A stretch of 64,000 nucleotides of DNA from Xylogone sp. PMI_703 (Eukaryota > Ascomycota > Leotiomycetes), in contig JAJTUQ010000004.1 in the NCBI GenBank assembly GCA_021399445.1, positions 62,001 to 126,000 on the forward strand, given 5' to 3'. The position numbers and the translations under genes were made by a program. The notes under the pieces were generated by a model, which made no database searches, had not been told where the DNA came from, and saw only the letters and a list, made by a program, of their open reading frames with translations. How positions within the stretch are numbered: position 1 is the stretch's first letter; each line of letters begins with the position of its first letter. This document shows, in pieces, positions 23,625 through 35,429 of the stretch.

Positions 23625-26600
23625 TCAGACATATTTAACACGCTTTGACGTATATGGGGGGTTTTCCACCGCTCTCTGGTGCTTCCGACTTCCAAATATA
23701 CAATCTAACCCTTGATCTTTGATGAGCTTTCGAATGCTGTAAGGGCAATTACTGATACTCCTAGGTCTCTTAATGATACCATCTATCTTTATGTCGATAG
23801 ATTCATCAAGTGATAGAACTTTAAAGACAACAGGGCGTGCAAATGGCAACCCATTTTTAATACCATTGTAAGATTCCTGATCCACACAAGGTATCGACTG
23901 ATGGAAGTCAAGGTAGAACCGTGCCTTGCAGCTCCAAAGACGCTCCACGAGCACATGAAGCCCAGCATGTGAGCTTCCTAAACGACAACATATTTTGCCT
24001 TTACAAAGAAACGTGGTTTGATCAAATACCGGTAGTCCATCTAACTCTATGTAAAAGAGCGATGCAATAAGATTGTTAGCACATTTCTTAACGTTGTCGT
24101 TGCTTATAGCTTGTGCTTTGGCCTGGTCTCGCAGGCTTGGTATTGCTTGGATATCGTCTAAACTCGGTTCTACGCCACAGAATTCGATGTTCAGGCGGTG
24201 ATACCTTTCTTTAGCTTTTGGAGGAAGACTATTTTGAAGCTCACGCCACCTTAACTCCCCTTCAAAGCTCCTCATGTAGGATCGAAAGAGTCGAGCGAGC
24301 GAACTTTCTCGGAACATTTGAAGGAAACATGCTACAAAATCCGTCTTGTGACGATCCGAGTCTTCAATAGCGTCTTCGTCATCACTTCCGTTGAACCCAG
24401 TGCCAAGAGATAAGACAATGTCTGGCTGTTTGTTGTGCCGGTCCCAAATGCTGTCCTGCTCCCAAAGAGCAATATTAATAGGATTGTTGTGGCCTCCAAG
24501 GCCACCGTCTTGGTACCCGCAGTGAGGCTTGAAATACCTTAAATACTTAGCATTTTCGTACGGGATACTTATGTTAAATACTCACGGAGGTGCAGCTGAG
24601 CTTGCCCTAGCACTTTGTATTCCGTTAGTAAGATATATACATGCTCGTTAGTGTGTACTCACAGTTCCCAAACGCGCATTTCTTTGCTATCATCCTCAGG
24701 AGGAATCAATCGGTACCCTACAGAATTCAGTACCATGATCTTATAAGTTAGCAACTATGGCGTACCGCAATCATTTTCTCCTAAATTTGGCCGGTTGTAG
24801 TTTGTAAAGATGCACGTGGTCGCATCCTCAATAGTGGTAGCCGTGATACCTACTTTGGTACTACCACATGTAGACTGGAAGAGAGAGGAATCAGCACCGT
24901 ATGCTAGCTTGACAGCAGTAGTGATGCCAGCAGAGCTGTAGCGACTATCTGTCACGATAGATAGCACCAATTCAATACATTGACGTAGCCATCGAGGAGT
25001 GGCTAGGGGAATCGCGATCCGTTTTTGAAAAGCTAGCTGTGCCAAAGAAACGAACCGTTTCTCACACTCTTGGACCGACCACTTATTCCTAAACAGGCCT
25101 AAGACAATAAGAGCCCCTATGTGTGGTGTTAGATTGATTACCACGTTGTCAGCTGTGTTGAACTTACCTGAGCTAGTTCCAAAAGCAGCATCAAAGTGCT
25201 CGTGCATTTCTATCGGTAGGCCAACTTCAGATTGCAGTCGACTAAGAAAGGGAAAGGTTACCACCCCTTTAACTCCTCCCCCCTCAGCAACGAAAACCCG
25301 AACTCCAGCAGTACTTGGCTTTACGTCAAAAGTAATATTATTTGTCTCATTACATAACGGGCATGTTTTAACTACGAATCTCCAAGGCTCGGAAGTTGTC
25401 GTGTGCCCGTGAGACCTAATACAGGTAGTGCATAAAGAATGGCCGCAGCTCATAGTGTGTTCCGGCTTTCTCAATATGCATGCCAAACATTCACTGTTGC
25501 TGAAGATCTGCTTCCAGAAAATTTTAAATTGGCCCAGGTTCTGTCTATGAACCGATTGGCCACTGTCTGAGCTTGTGATCATCTTTGTAGCATATTCAAT
25601 AAACGATGTTTCAATTCTCCTTGTTAGTGGTAGGTAATGTGTACTGTTCGCGCTGTTCTGGTCTTGATGACTTTCCCACGCCAGCAGAATGGGAGAGAAG
25701 AGAGCACGAAATACAGATAGCGGGTTGAATACTATCCTACTATCAGTTCAATCCGCCAATGTACGATGGCATACATACCGTGCATCCCAGCAGGGTAACA
25801 CTCAAAAGCAAATGATGATGCAATAACATGAACAGCAAAATTCAACACTTGAGATGGCTGGACACGCTTCAAAAATCCTTCTACTTGACTGGGTATATGG
25901 AGGGGAAGGGGATCAGGTATGCGCGAAGCTTGTACGAAACTGAACGGTGCTGTGAGTTCAGAGCAAAAGTGGCTGCATGCCATCCCAAAAAAGGCCTTGA
26001 AATGGGGTGTTGTAAATGCGAACCGTGCCTCTTGTCGACGCCTATGAAGTTCATTAGACGTTCCCAGAATGATGCCCTTTAGTGACTTCCAAGCTCGTGG
26101 ACCAGATGCTAGGCTTGGGAGAGCCAGGACTTCTACTCCACTAAGAACTTGGGAAAGGAGCCGGTCTATATTCGCAAGTCTTCCTCTCCCTATGCCGTTT
26201 ATTGCGAACCCATACTTCTTTTCCGCTATGCGACCCACCTCGTATAGTAGATTTCTGGTAGTTTGGGATTCATTGAATATACCTTCGCTAAACGTATGGA
26301 GAATTAGCATTCTAGGACGAGCAGATTCTGGAAGATCAGAAGATCCATCCTTGAGGCTCATTAGCCAGAATGCCAGAATCTCTGCCGCTCCTTGCAGGCC
26401 TCCAATATCATCAGCGAAGAGGCATATCGCGGTACAAAATGGTAGAAGAAGTCGAGAGTAAAGGCGTTGAGATATGAACCAGGGGTCTGAAGCCTGCAGT
26501 CCCCGTTTGTGCCAACTTAATGGATGTTGGACAATATCCCCTGAGCACCGTGCTGCTAAAACCTTTTTGATGTCAGAAGAGTTGTGTAATGCGCAGTCTG

Positions 26601-26871
26601 CAAAGAGCATTGGGGCCTCGTTTCTCGAACTGTAGAGATCCAGGTGCAGATGAGTTTCATCAGCTGATCCGTCGTTGAACTTGGCCCCAAACTGTAGTTT
26701 ACGCATGACCTGATTCTTGACTTGTTGACCAAGAAGCATGATCATCTGAGGCGTCTGTCTTTCGGCATTTTTTAGCTCATGGAATATAGTATAAGCACGG
26801 TGACACTCCTGTAGAAAGACATCTTCAAGGCCAGCTCGAAAGTTCAACCACGTTGAATCTACTTGTCTCAT
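23625..26871 (-). CDS. RING-finger patatin-like phospholipase (PLP), 1000 aa
   Basis: Six exons (26871-25779, 25731-25168, 25116-24766, 24717-24663, 24612-24586, 24537-23625) restore an unbroken 1000-aa protein. Order: an N-terminal region (1-364) of unknown fold; a C3HC4 RING (C446, C449, C460, H462, C465, C468, C488, C491); and a patatin core with oxyanion loop EGGGVKG (514-520), nucleophile elbow GTSSG (Ser551) and catalytic Asp in DGGLGG (Asp707), so the Ser-Asp dyad is intact. Patatins hydrolyse acyl esters of lipids; the RING implies ubiquitin ligase or protein-interaction function. Patatin-like genes are a recurrent Starship cargo class, sometimes linked to fungal incompatibility-type proteins. 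The dense introns explain why the frame looks fragmented when read unspliced. Confidence 0.87.
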
Positions 26872-27206
26872 TATGATATTAGAATAACTTGGTAAGTGAT
26901 CAACACTTCGTAGATTTATGAAACAAATGGGGAAATCAACTCAATCATAGAAGGTGAAGGATCGCTAAAGTTCAAATAATATTGTATTAACCTTTTTTTC
27001 GGGTTCTAGAATCGGGGTTTTTCACGGCACCGGAAGATAGTTGCGAGACTTCCCGATCACGAATCCAGGAATAGGGCAACTAGATTTAGCTTTAGGTCTA
27101 TAAATAAACGCAGATTCGTAGAGAACCTTACATATAAGCTTGCTGAACTAGATCTGGGAACTCCATCTTTCCCTTACTTTGTGAGCTTTACCTCATCCCA
27201 AACACC
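26872..27206. promoter_or_regulatory. Divergent promoter region, PLP / kinase-like gene
   Basis: A 335-bp spacer between divergent starts, with no ORF. I see no distinctive repeat. It presumably carries both promoters. Confidence 0.4.
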
Positions 27207-28212
27207 ATGGCTGAAGCGGCGTTCACGACTCACGTAGGCTTTGAGGGTCTACAACTAATGCAAAGTATGAGTGGCGGTATTGGCTGGGAACACTTCGATC
27301 ACTCACAAAGTCTTATTCTATCAGATGATGTCTTTATCGCATACCTCAAGGAGCATGACGATTATTACGTTCTGCAGTCCTGCTTGCTATCGGAGTTCAT
27401 CTTAGAGCGGGCTGAGCTAATTCAAATGGCCTGGATATATCCTTCATTTGTATCCACAAAATGTGTGTTCAGGTACAACGATAAGGTTTATGTGGGACAA
27501 GAGAAGGCGGATATGTGCTTAATGGATATTATCAGTTGCACAATCTCATTGAAAGAAAATCATGTCTCTGCTATTCTAAGCCAGGTAAGCCTATCTCAGA
27601 AAGACAACTCGGACTTCGATCTAACATTACTAGATTATTCACGCCTTGGATAGCTTCTACGAAGAGACTAGTCGAGGAAGTAACCATTTGATCTACGGAA
27701 GTCTCCGTGCTCATAATGTATTCGTTACTAAAGATGGCAAAGTAAAGCTGGGTATGATTCATGCTGATTCCAAAGAGCAGTTACTGATACTATATTAGGT
27801 AGTTTTGGAAAGGGGATATGCCCCAAAAAGACGAATACTGAAAACTTAGAGCATGACCGACAAGATATCGGATACCTTGCCATCCATATGATCTCTAGAA
27901 CTGCACCCGTTCCCGCACGTACCCAAGAAGAAATCTCTCGACTTTTTACTGACATCAAGAATCTGCTTATCTTTGACCCTTCCCCGGAATTTCTCGATTT
28001 CTTGCACACTTCTCTTTTAGGCCAAGGCGGTATTAAGAATTTGCTTAAGGTAAGCGTTCTTAACAATGCTTATATTCTACCTAAGAAATACTAATTACCA
28101 AAAGCATCCATTTTTGAAAAACACTTCCAAGAAAGTGCATCTGGGCAGACTGGTTCACAACGCCGAAAGGCTCTCTGCGCGATCATGTGAAGAAGTCGAA
28201 TCACTAGAGTAA
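27207..28212 (+). CDS. Pseudokinase-like protein
   Basis: Four exons (27207-27584, 27634-27751, 27799-28049, 28105-28212), all with clean frame continuity and good branch points, give 284 aa; the start has a strong context (CACCATGGC). The C-terminal two thirds are laid out like a kinase lobe: IIHALDSFYEE, then IYGSLRAHNVFVTKDGKVKLGSFGKG, then RQDIGYLAIHMI. At the catalytic-loop position the HRD Asp is missing (GSLRAHN) and DFG reads GSF, so I infer a pseudokinase. The N-terminal lobe includes CVFRYNDKVYVGQEKAD. Such degenerate kinases are common in expanded fungal accessory families. It is not related closely by eye to the kinase at 11 kb. Confidence 0.6.
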
Positions 28213-29259
28213 TTACTTCGCCGCGATAAGCGGAAATTAACTGGATGGACTGATGGGTTATTGGTGGAGAAATGCGAATCAACTATGTCAAAGGATTCAA
28301 ATTATGGGGTCTATGTATGGTAAATTGTACTCAAACTTTGCATGAAGCCACAAATCCAGATCCAGAAACTTGAAAGTAGTGCAGTTGTATTTGTAATCTG
28401 AGCGCACGGTTGAACTCGATGTATTTGATTTGGCGGTTTACGAGACGACGTTACCCGGAACAGATTCCGTTTTCGGTGGAGGGGTTCCTGTACTACTGCA
28501 GGTTGTGCCTCCATGCTGGGGCCATCCAAACTGTCGGTAACCTCGTTGCCGCCGAAAATGCCAGGGTTGGTAATGGGGGCCAACGAGAAGTTATTAGCCC
28601 GTAATCGAAAGACAGGGAGGTTTGCGCACAAGCACATATCACCGCACACGCCGATAACCACACGACTGCGCAAATTCTTACTTCTCTCGGAGCGGATGAT
28701 ATGCACTCTTGTAGAGTGCGCCAATCCTATACTTGATGCGGATAAACGAGCTTTCGGCCATACCGGTTATTGCGGACAAGCCTTAAGCCACCCTGCGATT
28801 CCACACATTGTTTCGGTGTGTTGGTTGTTAGAGGCTGAATGAACATTATTGGCTACCTAGTATGTGACTCTTCTGCCTCTACATATTTTGGCAGTAAAAA
28901 CTTTTTAGTTCTATTACACATGAATACTACTGCAGTGAAGGCCGCTTGCGAGTCATGTAACGGAGAAGATCCTCTTTTCACATTCCCTGACCGTCGCACT
29001 TCATCCGTAATGTCCGCTGGTACTTATGGCCACCATTTAAAAGTGCAAGACAAAATTGTCCGAAGCAGCGAGAATCAACTTAGTGGTATTGGGCTTGGAT
29101 AAGGTAGAGATGGCTGAGCAAATTGTTGCTGTTCTGCAGTAGTGTTCCACGAAGTTCTTCTTTCAAGATGGTACGAACGACTTTAATTCTGACAAGATTG
29201 CTACAGCAGACAATAACGTAATATAACAAATGCCAATTAGAACAGTTAAGAAAGTATCA
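28213..29259. other. 1-kb spacer without a supportable gene
   Basis: There are open frames on both strands (28311-28724 minus; 28513-28842 and 28839-29102 plus) but none shows a domain, good start or splice continuity. The 28,480-28,840 part is richer in G+C than its surroundings, so it may be an old coding relic. A fragment (AACESCNGEDPLFTF) is vaguely Cys-pair-like but insufficient for a call. Confidence 0.35.
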
Positions 29260-29784
29260 TTAGCGCCGAACTTCTGCAGACCCTAGACCTTTACGTGCCT
29301 CAATTGCGGCATCGATCGTTGCTGCAGACTTTTGGAATTCCTTGACCCATCTTTCAAGGTAAGCAACCCTCTTCTCAATGGCATCAAGCTTCACTTCACT
29401 GGCTAGTCTGAGATCCAAAGCCAGAAGAAGTGAGACAACCTTTTGCACGTCTGTCTGCAGCACTGAGAATTGGCTGAGAGCTAATCGTTAGCCTGTGGGC
29501 TCGGTTGTATACGTGGTAACATACCTTTTTATCTCATCCAATTGTTTGCAGCAATCACACGGCTCTGTCGGAGATGAAGCAGTATAGGATGGAGGAGGTT
29601 GCTGTGCTGGACTATCAAACTGGAGATCTGCGGGGTCATAAGAAGTATTCGTCTCCGAATCCAGCATCAATGATGTTTGTAATAGCTGATCCATTGTGAC
29701 CGGATCAAGAATATCTTCGTTAAACTGTAAAGCCCAATTGAGTTCCCAGTCTAAAGGATCCTCCGGAGTGGAATAGAAAGGCAT
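29260..29784 (-). CDS. Small two-exon coiled-coil protein
   Basis: Exons 29784-29525 and 29473-29260 (51-nt intron, CTAAC branch point, phase 2) give 157 aa. The N-terminal half is acidic and Pro/Ser-rich, with a CDCCKQLDEIK segment just before the intron. The C-terminal half (SVLQTDVQKVVSLLLALDLR... LDAIEKRVAYLERWVKEF) is a heptad-patterned coiled coil. No family recognised. It could be an oligomeric adaptor; the CDCC motif may bind metal or form disulfides. Confidence 0.6.
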
Positions 29785-30206
29785 AGTGTTAATGAGTCGA
29801 GTGGGGAATAAGAGTTATCTTTATGGGATTGGGGTGTACTGAGGGAGATAACGCAAATTAGCGATAGTGTTACAGCATTTTATACATAGCTTGCTGAAAT
29901 TGAAGGGTGGGCCCGTATATACGCAAAGTGTCTAGAGCTTAGGCGCGCGCATATTTTCTATTTTCGCGTCGCTCATCTTAACATTTTAAAATTCTTAGAA
30001 ATAGGATTTAGTTTAACGGTCTTGGTTGACAGGTTTTGGAACTTAGGTTCTCGGTAACCATTCCCAACGAACCTATCCTTATAATCGATCCTGGTTTAGA
30101 TAAAAGGGTAGCACACGCCCAATTAATGTTGCTATCGATTCAGTTTTTCTTTTTTACCACTTGGAACATTATTATTTCAACCATCTCATATTTGTCATCA
30201 CCCACC
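29785..30206. other. Divergent spacer
   Basis: This 422-bp interval between divergent genes has no gene. One open frame runs into the 30,207 start but lacks a convincing start of its own. No repeat was noticed. Confidence 0.4.
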
Positions 30207-31123
30207 ATGACAGGCTTTCATAAATCGGCATTTTTCGTCTTATCCGCAACAGTAGCTGCGGCTTTCTCTGCTGCGCCCCCAATCTGCGTCGTGTCACCCC
30301 TGGGCACTGTAAATGCAAGTGAGACAATCACAGCCGCGTAAGCCGCGAGACCCCCTACCAGTACATCACACCATTATCCGCTGACGACTTAGCGTCAATG
30401 TTCCTCAAGGGACACCTTGTGTAGCCACCCTAGTATTCTCCAACGAGAACTTTCTTCCCGTAGAGTATGTGATACATGCTGCAGACTGCATTGGTTATCA
30501 ACAAGCGCAAATCGCCATACCCCCTGAAGCTCCAAACGGACCAGCTTCCGTTATTTGGTGAGCCTCCTTTTAGTGTGTCCTATGTACTGGCCTAACTTGG
30601 ACATGATAGGGAATGCGCCGGGGGTAACACCCGTAGCTGCGTGAGGCTGTCCATCCAAGGAGGAACGGAGAACTTCCAAGCGCTTGATCCACAACAGACC
30701 GGGATAGCAGAGTGTGTCGTCCCGGTGGCGACCATCACCACCTTGGCTACTGTGACATTATCATCAACAACTGAAATAAGCGTGTTGGTTACTACCGAGC
30801 TTGACACAATTACAGCCACAGAGAAAGCAACCTCAATCAAGACGACTGCAGCGCCATGTTCGACAACCAGTGGCTCTAACACCTTTACACCTATAATGTC
30901 AAGTTCGTCTCGGCCTTCAATTTCGACGCGTAACACTGGCCCGACAACTAGCATATCAAGGTCGTTGACTCCTGTGATGTTGGATCATGCTTCCTTGTCC
31001 ACCCCCGTTATGTGGAATACATCGAGATCGGAAGTTGCTGAGGAACTAGAGATTACCCCAACTACAGAACGCATCGTAGTCGCAACCATAACTCAATGCA
31101 TGCCATGTAGCACCGGCGCATAA
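30207..31123 (+). CDS. Secreted Cys-containing, Ser/Thr-rich protein
   Basis: Three exons (30207-30337, 30393-30557, 30610-31123; both introns have good CTGAC/CTAAC branch points) give 269 aa. The start context is CACCATGAC. Residues 1-22 form a signal peptide (FFVLSATVAAAFSAAPP). The mature N-domain (about 100 aa) has spaced cysteines (APPICVV, GTPCVAT, HAADCIGY, WECAGG, TRSCVRL, AECVVP), suggesting a disulfide-stabilised extracellular fold. The C-terminal 120 residues are Ser/Thr-rich, as in O-glycosylated wall or secreted proteins. No convincing GPI signal is seen (it ends CMPCSTGA). It is a candidate secreted or effector-like cargo; function unknown. Confidence 0.7.
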
Positions 31124-31948
31124 ACCCTAATCAGAAGAATCATAGGCTAGTCCATTAGCTGGAGAAGGCGAAGGCAAGATAGTAGACAACTTTGGTAATC
31201 GTGGTGGTTTTGTTTAGTAATTAGGCATGTTGCTGTGTGTCAATCCTTCCTGAAATATTATACTTGCAGGTCAAGAATACAACATTTTTACCCTTGCGCT
31301 TGAACAAACCAGTATCTTGTGAAATATTCCGCTCTACCTAAACGGAGGGGACGTTTTCTCCAGGTGGCAACACCCAGTAATAATTGCCCCGCCTAAATGT
31401 GCGGCGCTGGTTACCGGAAGACTGCCTGCCTTCAGGGGTGGGGATGAACTTTCCGTTTTCGAGCGACCTCGCATACGAAGATCCACCAACGCTCGGACTA
31501 TAGCCTATTACATCTTAGCTAGTCACATCGCGCAATATATCTCGCATCAAATTTCAATCATGTGATCTACCACCAATAATGACATTGTTTATCTTGCTTG
31601 ATCTAAAGCATATCGAATCGTGGACTGGGAACTGTACTCCAGGCGGCTAATGGTTATAGAAACTACAATTTTAACGACATGCTGTTCTTCTGAGCCAATA
31701 AGGGTTCTCCTGATAGCCGCCGTCGCTATCTTTGCCGCTGGTCTTTTTCGTGATATCTCGAAACTAGAATTGGGATATCTAATTGGAATAGATGCGAAGG
31801 AATAGTACTGAATAGCAGAATGCATAATAGATATTTTTATTATAAATATAAGGACAGCTCTCTCAGGTGAACCTCAATAAGCTCAGCAGGCCCCCAACAG
31901 ACTTTCAAATCATTCCAGTATTGCCTCAGCAGTTTTGTATTCTCAAAT
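31124..31948. other. 0.8-kb spacer, nothing supportable
   Basis: Short open frames at 31589-31825 minus and 31620-31805 plus overlap each other and have no motif. A patch at about 31,330-31,500 is locally GC-rich but non-coding by inspection. Confidence 0.4.
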
Positions 31949-32518
31949 ATGGAACAACCGACCACTCCAATCAGACATTCGCATATGGAAGCTAGCCCTC
32001 CGGAGGCTCCCGTACGGATGTGGCGTCTTGAACAGCTCAAGCACCTTGACGATCCCCTCGCTCTCAGAGAGACTCAAATCCAGTCCATATCTAAAGCTCT
32101 CATGACTGAAGTCTCAGAACATAATGAGTCTCGAGTCCTTGAACATAGATTTATGGAGCAAGCTTTCTTATATGAACGAGCCCTTGCTAGTGAGAAGGCA
32201 GTTGTTCGTTACCTCAATTGTCGTCTTGAGCACCTCCAGTATCGGGTACAACAAGAAGTTTCCAAACGGGAAGAAGCGGAGCGACAGCTTCTGTCGTTGA
32301 CGGTCGACCCGGATGAAACAGACCTAGCACTTTGTCAGGAAGAACTTCGTCGGGTATGGATTCCACTTCAGACTCAGAATCGCAGCTAACACATTTTAAA
32401 GATCAGGTACCAAGATGGACTGAAAAGCCCGTCAGCATTTGCACTTGATGATGAAGATCTGGTGAAGAGCGAAGAGTATCATGAGATTACGCGCCCTTCC
32501 AAGAAAAGGAAACTTTGA
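31949..32518 (+). CDS. Small coiled-coil protein with basic tail
   Basis: Exons 31949-32353 and 32402-32518 (48-nt intron, GCTAACA branch, phase 0) give 173 aa. The middle is strongly helical and Glu/Arg/Leu-rich (LEHRFMEQAFLYERALASEK, then LEHLQYRVQQEVSKREEAE), indicating a coiled coil. The second exon contributes YQDGLKSPSAFALDDEDL and ends SKKRKL, a monopartite nuclear-localisation-like tail. Without the splice the protein would end after 146 codons; I prefer the spliced form because the second exon has natural composition. No known family. Confidence 0.6.
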
Positions 32519-32860
32519 GACTGTATAGGAGATCAGTTTTTTTATTCCAGTTTGATTATTTTTTGTATTTAGTATATGCTATGTTATGAGTTTACAAGAC
32601 CCAATCAGACCTTTACTCCTCACAATTCTGCCTTAAGTGAAAAAAGCCTTCCATTGGTTTAAAAAAAAAAATATCTTCCTCGCTTTGCGACGAATCAAAA
32701 TTCCCATCGTCTGAATAGTGCGTGAAGTGAAGCTGCCGTGTCATTGGCGAGCACTGTCCCGGCTGCTACGTTACGGTAAATAGTTAGCTAAACCTACATG
32801 TGTGACTAAATCTATAGTAATCATACACTTAATTGACCACATTAGGGATCCCCACTTAAC
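32519..32860. other. Convergent spacer
   Basis: This 342-bp convergent interval contains a short A-run at 32,660-32,670 and, at about 32,793-32,811, a minus-strand fragment reading DLVTHVGL that matches the tail of the 12.9-kb MADS-like protein. There is no gene. Confidence 0.4.
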
Positions 32861-34624
32861 TTATGGTAAGAGACGCCTTTTTGGGAGAGCCTCCAAACTC
32901 AGAGCATCTGCAAAGCCTACGCCGTCTACGCCCTTTATAGTCTCCTCAATCGCCAGAATATGCTGTGGTAAAGTGCAAGTAGTCACGGCTATATAAAGTG
33001 GTTGCGAAGTCCGGAGCCTTGCTCTGAGCTGGCTTTCAGGTTCCATAAACCTAGCCTTTATTGCATCAAGAAACTCTCCACGATGATTCTGCGACATCGA
33101 CTCGACAATCGTATTTGTGTCCGCTACCCCACACAGCGCTACTTCTTTACCATCTCCAAGGTATTCTTCACAGACTTGAAGCAAGTCAACCCAGACCGAA
33201 CCTCTTCTGGCGAATCTTGTTGCGGTTTCCCACTGTTCTCTTTGGTTCCCACTTGCTATTGCAATTCCAAGTTCTGCTTTCATCCGCGTCTTTACACCCT
33301 TAGGATAACGATGAGGTTGCTTCACATCTTTCACTCCCAACGCTTTGGCCCTGCCGTAGAATAATGAAGCAAAGAGATAGTGATGCCTCCGTACACTAAG
33401 CAGAGTGGAATCTTCCATAGCGCAGGCTGAAAACAGTGACTTTAGACTGTTGTCAGACGATAAAGCACGTCCATTGCTTCTCGCCAGAACCACAGCTTCT
33501 CTCAGCATGTGGAGAATCGACTCCTCTGAAGCAAAAGAAGATGCCAATTGCCGCGACAAGCTTTCCGAGATCCGTCCCTCATCCTCTATCTTCCTCTTCC
33601 CAAGGCTGAGTTTAGTTCCAGCAGTCGTCTCGGTGGTAAGCTTTGCAAACATATTTATGGGGTAGCTAGCCACAGTATCTCCCCGATCCTTGGCGCTATC
33701 TGGTTCCAGATCTAATGACATGCTGAGTTCCGGGGGTATTACCCAGTTCACATTATCCACATCGAGTTCTGTTAATAGGCCCATTGCACTGTTGTTGCCT
33801 ATGCTAAGATCAATGTCTGGAGGAGACCTCGGACTGATAGACTCCGGAGACATACTTGGGGTATCCAGACTAATTGGTTGTGTCCGGTCGCCCGTCCCAG
33901 AGTGGCTATAGGACTTTGAAAGTGCCGGTAAAATACCACTACTAACTAGTTTAGCATTCTGGTATTCGATCAGCTCGAAGGGCGACGGATCCAGATGGCC
34001 AGCAATCAGTTCAGCAAGTACACGCTGCCTAAATGTAGACATAAACTCATCCGCTTCGGTTTGGTCAAGATGTTTGAATCCGGCGGATATCATCCGAATA
34101 CCCATGAGAACAAATAAACCACAGTCATTCGATCCATTCCGTTGCTGAGGGTTTGGGCTGCCTCTGCTAAGGGCACTAGGATTTAACCCTACTGTATTTT
34201 TAAGCCATGAGATGAGCTGTGGTGGGACATATTTGCCACCTAAGCTGTCAAAGATGGAGACCGTACAACCATTGTTAGTATTGACGTCTGACAGGTGTAA
34301 GAAGCTCCAGTGTCCTCTTTCTCCGACGGTTGTATGGAGAGGAATAAACAAATGGCCTTTCTTCATGATGACCTCCTTAGTCATGTTTCGGTCAATTGGA
34401 GATGGCGTTAGGTTACTTAATAGTAGTCGTGTTGTGCATATGAGCGCTCCTGTCTGTCGGAGGATATCTAAATATGCCTCTAAGACTTCATCGTTAATCT
34501 GGGACCCTTCCTTTAACATATGTAAAGACTGCTCGTCAACATTCTTCACTTTTATATTAATAGGAAGGTTATTCGTAAGGATTCTATCCATTTCGGCTAT
34601 CCATCCATCCCATAACATTGGCAT
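32861..34624 (-). CDS. Ulp1/SENP-type SUMO protease (peptidase C48-like)
   Basis: A single exon of 587 aa. The N-terminal about 215 residues form a C48 cysteine-protease domain with the complete catalytic set in order: His105 (GHWSFLHL), Asp126 (IFDSLGG), Gln160/161 and Cys168 (PQQRNGSNDCGLFVL). The family removes SUMO or a related modifier from proteins, or processes its precursor. The remaining 370 residues are Ser-rich then helical and have no known domain; the usual long N-terminal regulatory region is absent. An upstream exon cannot be excluded. A deSUMOylase as mobile-element cargo could act on host chromatin or silencing factors, but that is speculation. Confidence 0.78.
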   Translation of the reverse strand: MPMLWDGWIAEMDRILTNNLPINIKVKNVDEQSLHMLKEGSQINDEVLEAYLDILRQTGALICTTRLLLSNLTPSPIDRNMTKEVIMKKGHLFIPLHTTVGERGHWSFLHLSDVNTNNGCTVSIFDSLGGKYVPPQLISWLKNTVGLNPSALSRGSPNPQQRNGSNDCGLFVLMGIRMISAGFKHLDQTEADEFMSTFRQRVLAELIAGHLDPSPFELIEYQNAKLVSSGILPALSKSYSHSGTGDRTQPISLDTPSMSPESISPRSPPDIDLSIGNNSAMGLLTELDVDNVNWVIPPELSMSLDLEPDSAKDRGDTVASYPINMFAKLTTETTAGTKLSLGKRKIEDEGRISESLSRQLASSFASEESILHMLREAVVLARSNGRALSSDNSLKSLFSACAMEDSTLLSVRRHHYLFASLFYGRAKALGVKDVKQPHRYPKGVKTRMKAELGIAIASGNQREQWETATRFARRGSVWVDLLQVCEEYLGDGKEVALCGVADTNTIVESMSQNHRGEFLDAIKARFMEPESQLRARLRTSQPLYIAVTTCTLPQHILAIEETIKGVDGVGFADALSLEALPKRRLLP

Positions 34625-35429
34625 TATGGAACTTCGAGAGTAATAATATAGCGGCTTGGGTTTTATTATCGGCTCATCTTTAGGGATTCGATTTCGGCCA
34701 TTAGGATATTTCTTTTGCAGTACAATAGAAAAATCCTCGGCAATATTTAAAAAGCATGGACTGTGATTATCTTTCGTTGCAAGGTACTCGAGTAATCCGT
34801 GCTACGCCCGTATCAGTAAGCTGATCTCTGAACCTAATATGCTGTGAGCTTACCAATAGCCGCTCTTCTTCGGATACGTTTATCATTTTGATGATAGTGT
34901 GATACAAAATAACAGGTGTGCTTAAACTATGGACGATATACACCACTTGACATTGTCGAATCAATTAATTAAATACCCATTCACGAGCATAACTAACTAA
35001 TGCATACAACATGGTTGAGCTCGGACCCACCGCTTCACCGAGCTCGGCCACAACAGGGACAACAGGTGCATGTCGGGGCTACTAGATAGTGTACCACAGT
35101 AACGGGACCGGGAGATACGGCATCGCCGCTACAACAGCGCAGAGCTTTGCCACTAGCTGCTACACTAACTTCCTCGGGTAGACGGGCTCGTTCGCTGATA
35201 GTTGAGCAGTTAGCGCCGAAGACCTCCCCGGCCCCACCTTCCTGTTCTCGTTTTCTACCCTTGTTTCCCTGTAGAGTTCTCGCCTTCCTACACATCGTGT
35301 TATGATATTTACTTATATAAACTTAATATGTATGCCTTGTACAGTCCAGAAAGAACACAATCCATTGAGTTCAGCTGTTGTAACCTCCTTTTACATTCAA
35401 TCTGTCCGTAGTTAGCTATTTATTTGCTT
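34625..35429. other. 0.8-kb spacer with a GC-rich islet
   Basis: There is no supportable gene. Between about 35,025 and 35,290 the sequence becomes clearly GC-richer than its neighbours, with an 86-codon minus-strand frame that has unnatural composition. It could be a fragment of unrelated origin. The rest is AT-rich promoter-like DNA. Confidence 0.35.

Noticed and set aside
28311..28724. 137-codon minus-strand frame in the 28-29 kb spacer
   Set aside because: No domain, no supporting splice or start context, overlapped by equally long plus-strand frames.
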